NCBI GenBank assembly: GCA_016788405.1
Contig: JAEUSX010000060.1
Span: forward strand, 1 to 36,931
Direction: 5' to 3'
DNA from: Flavobacteriales bacterium
Lineage (GTDB): Bacteria; Bacteroidota; Bacteroidia; Flavobacteriales_F; PHOS-HE28
Length of the DNA stretch: 36,931 nt
Shown here in pieces: positions 32,832 to 36,931 of this stretch. Positions within the stretch are counted from its first letter, which is position 1. Every line of letters begins with the position of its first letter. A program made the translations under genes and the position numbers. The notes under the pieces were generated by a model that was not told where the DNA came from, did not search any database, and saw only the letters and a list, made by a program, of their open reading frames with translations.

Positions 32832-34334
32832 TCACTCCTTCACCAATTTCACCGTGGCCGTCTTGCCGCCTTGCGCGATCACGAGGTAGTAGCTGCCCGT
32901 GGCCTGGTCGCTCAGGTCCAGCGTGCGCTCATACCGCCCCTTGAAGCCGATGATCTTCTCCTGGTACACGCGCTCGCCCTTGGCGTCGTGCACGTCCACC
33001 ATGAGGTCGCCGCGCTCCGGCACGTCGAATTGCAAGCGGTAATGGCCGGCGCTCGGATTGGGGAAGGCGCTCACGTCACCGAGCTGCAGCTGCTTATCCA
33101 CCGCCACGCCCTTCTGGCGCAGCACGGCCTTCTCTTCTTCGCTGAGCTCCCGCGCCTGCACGCGCACGCGCACCTCGCGGCGGATGTCCTTGCCCATCTC
33201 ACGCCGCAGCTCGTCCATCTCGCGGCGCAGCGCATCCATCTCGCGTCGCAGCGCATCGCGGTCCTCGGGCGCCATGCCGTTCCAATGGAAGCCCTTCATG
33301 CCATCCATGCCCTTCATGTACACGTGCGCCTTGCGCTCGCCCAGCGCGCCGCTGAATTCCTGCTCCTTGCCCTCGCGCTGCACGGTCACCTTCACTTCGC
33401 TGCCGGGCTCCATGGCGCGGATGCGCTCCGCAAGCGCGTCGAAGTCGGCCACGGCCTCGCCGTTGATCGCTGTGATGCGGTCGCCGGCCTTCAGTCCCAT
33501 CTTCTCGGCCGCGCTGCCTTCTTCCACGCTGCCGATGCGGGTCCCGGGCTGGTCGCTCTCCTCATCGGAAGGCGTCACCCCAAGGAAAGCGCGCTTCTCG
33601 CTCGTCCACGCATCCGTGTCGCCGAGCCGTTCCAGCTCTTTCAGTTCCTCGAGGTCGTCCCCGTCGAATTTGAACGAGTAGGTGAACTCCTCCGCTTTCC
33701 GCTCACCCAGCTTGGCCGTGCCTTTCATGGTCTTGCCATCGCGCAGCCAGACCAGCTTCACCTCGTCACCGGGATCGCGGTCGCGCACCAGTTCCGCCAG
33801 GGATTCGGGGCCCTGCACCGCCTTGCCGCCCACTTCCGTGATGATGTCGCCTTCCTGCAGGCCGAGCTTGGCGGCGGGGCTCTCGTCCACCACTTCCACC
33901 ACCACGGCGCCCTGCTTCACCAGCTTGGACCGCTTGTCGTCATCGCTCAGGTCGCGCGTGCTCACGCCGAGGTAGGCCGTCGGTTCTTGGCTCATGGCCA
34001 TCGGCGCATCGGGCGGCATCGGAGGCATGGGCGGCACAGGCGCCATGCGCATGAATACATCGCCGTCCTCGCCATCGCCGAAGCCGCGGATGTCGATGGT
34101 GACGTCGCGCTCGCCGTGGTTGAGCTTCATCTGGTTGAGCACGCCCAGCTCGCGCAGCGCATCCTGCAGCTGAGCTTCATCGGCGGCATCGAATTCCTTG
34201 GTCACGCGCTTGGTCTCGCCGTTCTCGGTGGTCACCACCTCGATGCGCACCTTGCGATCGGGAACAGGCACCTGCGGCTCTTGCTGCATGCTGATCACCG
34301 AGGCCAGCGGAAGGAAGAGGAAGGGCTTGATCAT
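32832..34334 (-). CDS. Tandem-PDZ protein with T9SS type A sorting domain
   Basis: A 500-residue exported protein without a protease domain. It has a signal peptide (1-16), a segment rich in charged residues (20-95), a Pro/Met linker (98-112), PDZ1 (119-209), PDZ2 (248-331), a heptad helix with repeated LRREMD units (361-385), and a T9SS sorting domain (422-500). Both PDZ domains end in the same LGERKA phrase, which suggests internal duplication. HtrA proteases also have two PDZ domains, but the Ser-His-Asp core is absent. It may scaffold or bind proteins at the cell surface. The ATG at 34334 starts a normal signal peptide; an upstream TTG would not. Confidence 0.85.
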   Translation of the reverse strand: MIKPFLFLPLASVISMQQEPQVPVPDRKVRIEVVTTENGETKRVTKEFDAADEAQLQDALRELGVLNQMKLNHGERDVTIDIRGFGDGEDGDVFMRMAPVPPMPPMPPDAPMAMSQEPTAYLGVSTRDLSDDDKRSKLVKQGAVVVEVVDESPAAKLGLQEGDIITEVGGKAVQGPESLAELVRDRDPGDEVKLVWLRDGKTMKGTAKLGERKAEEFTYSFKFDGDDLEELKELERLGDTDAWTSEKRAFLGVTPSDEESDQPGTRIGSVEEGSAAEKMGLKAGDRITAINGEAVADFDALAERIRAMEPGSEVKVTVQREGKEQEFSGALGERKAHVYMKGMDGMKGFHWNGMAPEDRDALRREMDALRREMDELRREMGKDIRREVRVRVQARELSEEEKAVLRQKGVAVDKQLQLGDVSAFPNPSAGHYRLQFDVPERGDLMVDVHDAKGERVYQEKIIGFKGRYERTLDLSDQATGSYYLVIAQGGKTATVKLVKE

Positions 34335-34357
34335 GACGGTTGGTGTTTGAAGTGCCG

Positions 34358-34365
34358 CCAAGCTA
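34358..34365 (-). promoter_or_regulatory. Possible -7 element of the tandem-PDZ gene
   Basis: TAGCTTGG on the minus strand ends 23 nt before the ATG at 34334. It is a weak match. Confidence 0.25.
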
Positions 34366-34449
34366 TCGGCGACCTTCTCCGGATTGTTCCGCTGGAATTC
34401 GAAAGAACGTTAAGCGACGGGGCGGATGGTTGGCGCCGGGGCCAATGGC

Positions 34450-34815
34450 TCACTCCCCGGTGAACCGCTCGATGTCGCGGCGGTCGCGCTTGGTTGGCCG
34501 CCCCTCTCCTGCCGGGCGATGCTGCGCTTTCACCAGGCGGGCCATCTCCAGCTTCTCCAGGTCGGCGAAGTCGGTGCGCTCCGCCATCAGGCCCGGAACC
34601 AGCTTGGCGCCGACCCGCGATGCAGGCATCACCAGGATCTCCCAGCTCCGCCAGATCGGGGGCTCGCGCAGGGCGATGCGGTCGCCGGGCCTCACCTCCA
34701 CGCTGGGCTTCACCACGCGGCCATTCACCTGCACCTGCTCGCGGCGCACGGCGTCGGTGGCGAGGCTGCGCGTCTTGAAGAGGCGCACGCACCAGAGGAA
34801 TTTGTCGATGCGCAT
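34450..34815 (-). CDS. hslR: S4-domain RNA-binding protein, Hsp15-like
   Basis: A 121-residue basic protein. The S4 domain (residues 1-60) begins with MRIDKFLWCVRLFKTRSLAT and contains VQVNGRVVKPS. The C-terminal GRPTKRDRRDIERF is close to the end of Hsp15, a heat-shock protein that rescues stalled 50S subunits carrying nascent chains. The start is the ATG at 34815; the frame is open upstream, but the added sequence reads through the inverted repeat described next. No chaperone operon is adjacent, so the symbol is by homology. Confidence 0.85.
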   Translation of the reverse strand: MRIDKFLWCVRLFKTRSLATDAVRREQVQVNGRVVKPSVEVRPGDRIALREPPIWRSWEILVMPASRVGAKLVPGLMAERTDFADLEKLEMARLVKAQHRPAGEGRPTKRDRRDIERFTGE

Positions 34816-34822
34816 AACGGAG

Positions 34823-34830
34823 CGAAGTAA
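34823..34830 (-). promoter_or_regulatory. Possible -7 element of the S4-domain gene
   Basis: TTACTTCG on the minus strand ends 7 nt before the ATG at 34815, a close variant of TAnnTTCG. Confidence 0.3.
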
Positions 34831-34831
34831 G

Positions 34832-34940
34832 GGCCGCAGAGACGCGGAGGCGCAGAGCTCAGGTCCAAGCTCACTTTCGCCTTGGCCCAGCTCGGGAGGC
34901 GCTGCGATTGCATTCTCCGCGCCTCGGCGCCTCTGCGGCC
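34832..34940. repeat. Imperfect 26-bp inverted repeat upstream of carB
   Basis: The arm at 34832-34857 and the reverse complement of 34915-34940 match at 23 of 26 positions. The 57-nt centre has no gene. The arms carry the words CGCAGAG and GCGCCTCTGCGG, of the kind found in the interspersed repeats of many environmental bacterial genomes. It fills most of the 220-nt gap between the S4 gene and carB. A single copy cannot show whether it is mobile. Confidence 0.5.
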
Positions 34941-34992
34941 TTCCCCCGCATTTCTCCACGATCCCCCCTCCTTTTCCACATTCCCGTTCCGG

Positions 34993-35006
34993 CCCCGCTG
35001 GCGGGG
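34993..35006. promoter_or_regulatory. Short GC dyad at the carB promoter
   Basis: CCCCGC, TG and GCGGGG form a 14-bp dyad that abuts the proposed -7 element of carB (35007-35014). An operator is possible, and chance is not excluded in such GC-rich DNA. Confidence 0.25.
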
Positions 35007-35014
35007 TAGCTTCG
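35007..35014 (+). promoter_or_regulatory. Possible -7 element of carB
   Basis: TAGCTTCG matches TAnnTT(T/C)G and ends 21 nt before the carB ATG. Confidence 0.4.
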
Positions 35015-35035
35015 CGGCCCGGATACCATCCGGAC

Positions 35036-36931
<1,896 letters not shown>

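Overview
The window looks like a chromosome segment of a GC-rich member of the Bacteroidota, most likely a Flavobacteriales-related lineage. The lineage call is an inference from gene content: the gliding-motility ABC ATPase GldA, three secreted proteins ending in type IX secretion (T9SS) type A sorting domains, an Alternative Complex III (ACIII) operon fused in order to cytochrome c oxidase genes, the DUF4271-hemD pair, an almost complete absence of Shine-Dalgarno sequences, and promoters of the Bacteroidota TAnnTTTG type. I found no phage, insertion sequence, CRISPR array, tRNA or rRNA. The region reads as compact, ordinary core and cell-envelope chromosome.

Layout. 1-2353 (minus): the N-terminal part of a lycopene cyclase-domain membrane protein, cut by the window edge, preceded by a T9SS-secreted beta-propeller protein. 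2443-5264 (plus): NadR-like ATPase, gldA and metK; a SPOR-domain protein on the minus strand overlaps the 3' end of metK. 5910-17482 (plus): one long respiratory operon, actABCDEF-coxB-coxA, encoding the quinol-oxidising ACIII and the two core subunits of an A1-type cytochrome c oxidase. Quinol electrons would pass through the Fe-S clusters and c hemes of ActB, ActA and ActE to the CuA site of CoxB and then to the heme-copper centre of CoxA. 17558-21106 (plus): a small beta-barrel-like protein, ruvB, a secreted hypothetical and a GT-C-like membrane protein. 21109-22320 (minus): glutaryl-CoA dehydrogenase. 22409-27780 (plus): DUF4271, hemD, rnpA, yidD, an S41 processing protease and an O-antigen ligase-like protein, the last three tightly packed. 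27743-34815 (minus): two glycosyltransferases, a T9SS subtilase, a PF04020-type membrane protein, a tandem-PDZ T9SS protein and an Hsp15-like S4 protein. 35036-36931 (plus): the first two thirds of carB, running off the edge.

The most general new-looking signal is regulatory. A TAnnTT(T/C)G-like element lies a few bases upstream of many start codons, often only 4-9 nt away, which suggests widespread leaderless or near-leaderless transcripts. Other points for a second look are a dyad that encloses such a promoter element, a long helical insertion in CoxB, a six-heme ActA beside a separate ActE, a subtilase with Glu where the catalytic Asp is expected, a protease-less tandem-PDZ T9SS protein, and an imperfect 26-bp inverted repeat upstream of carB. 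I see no clear candidate for a wholly new multi-gene system. No stretch longer than about 220 bases lacks a gene.
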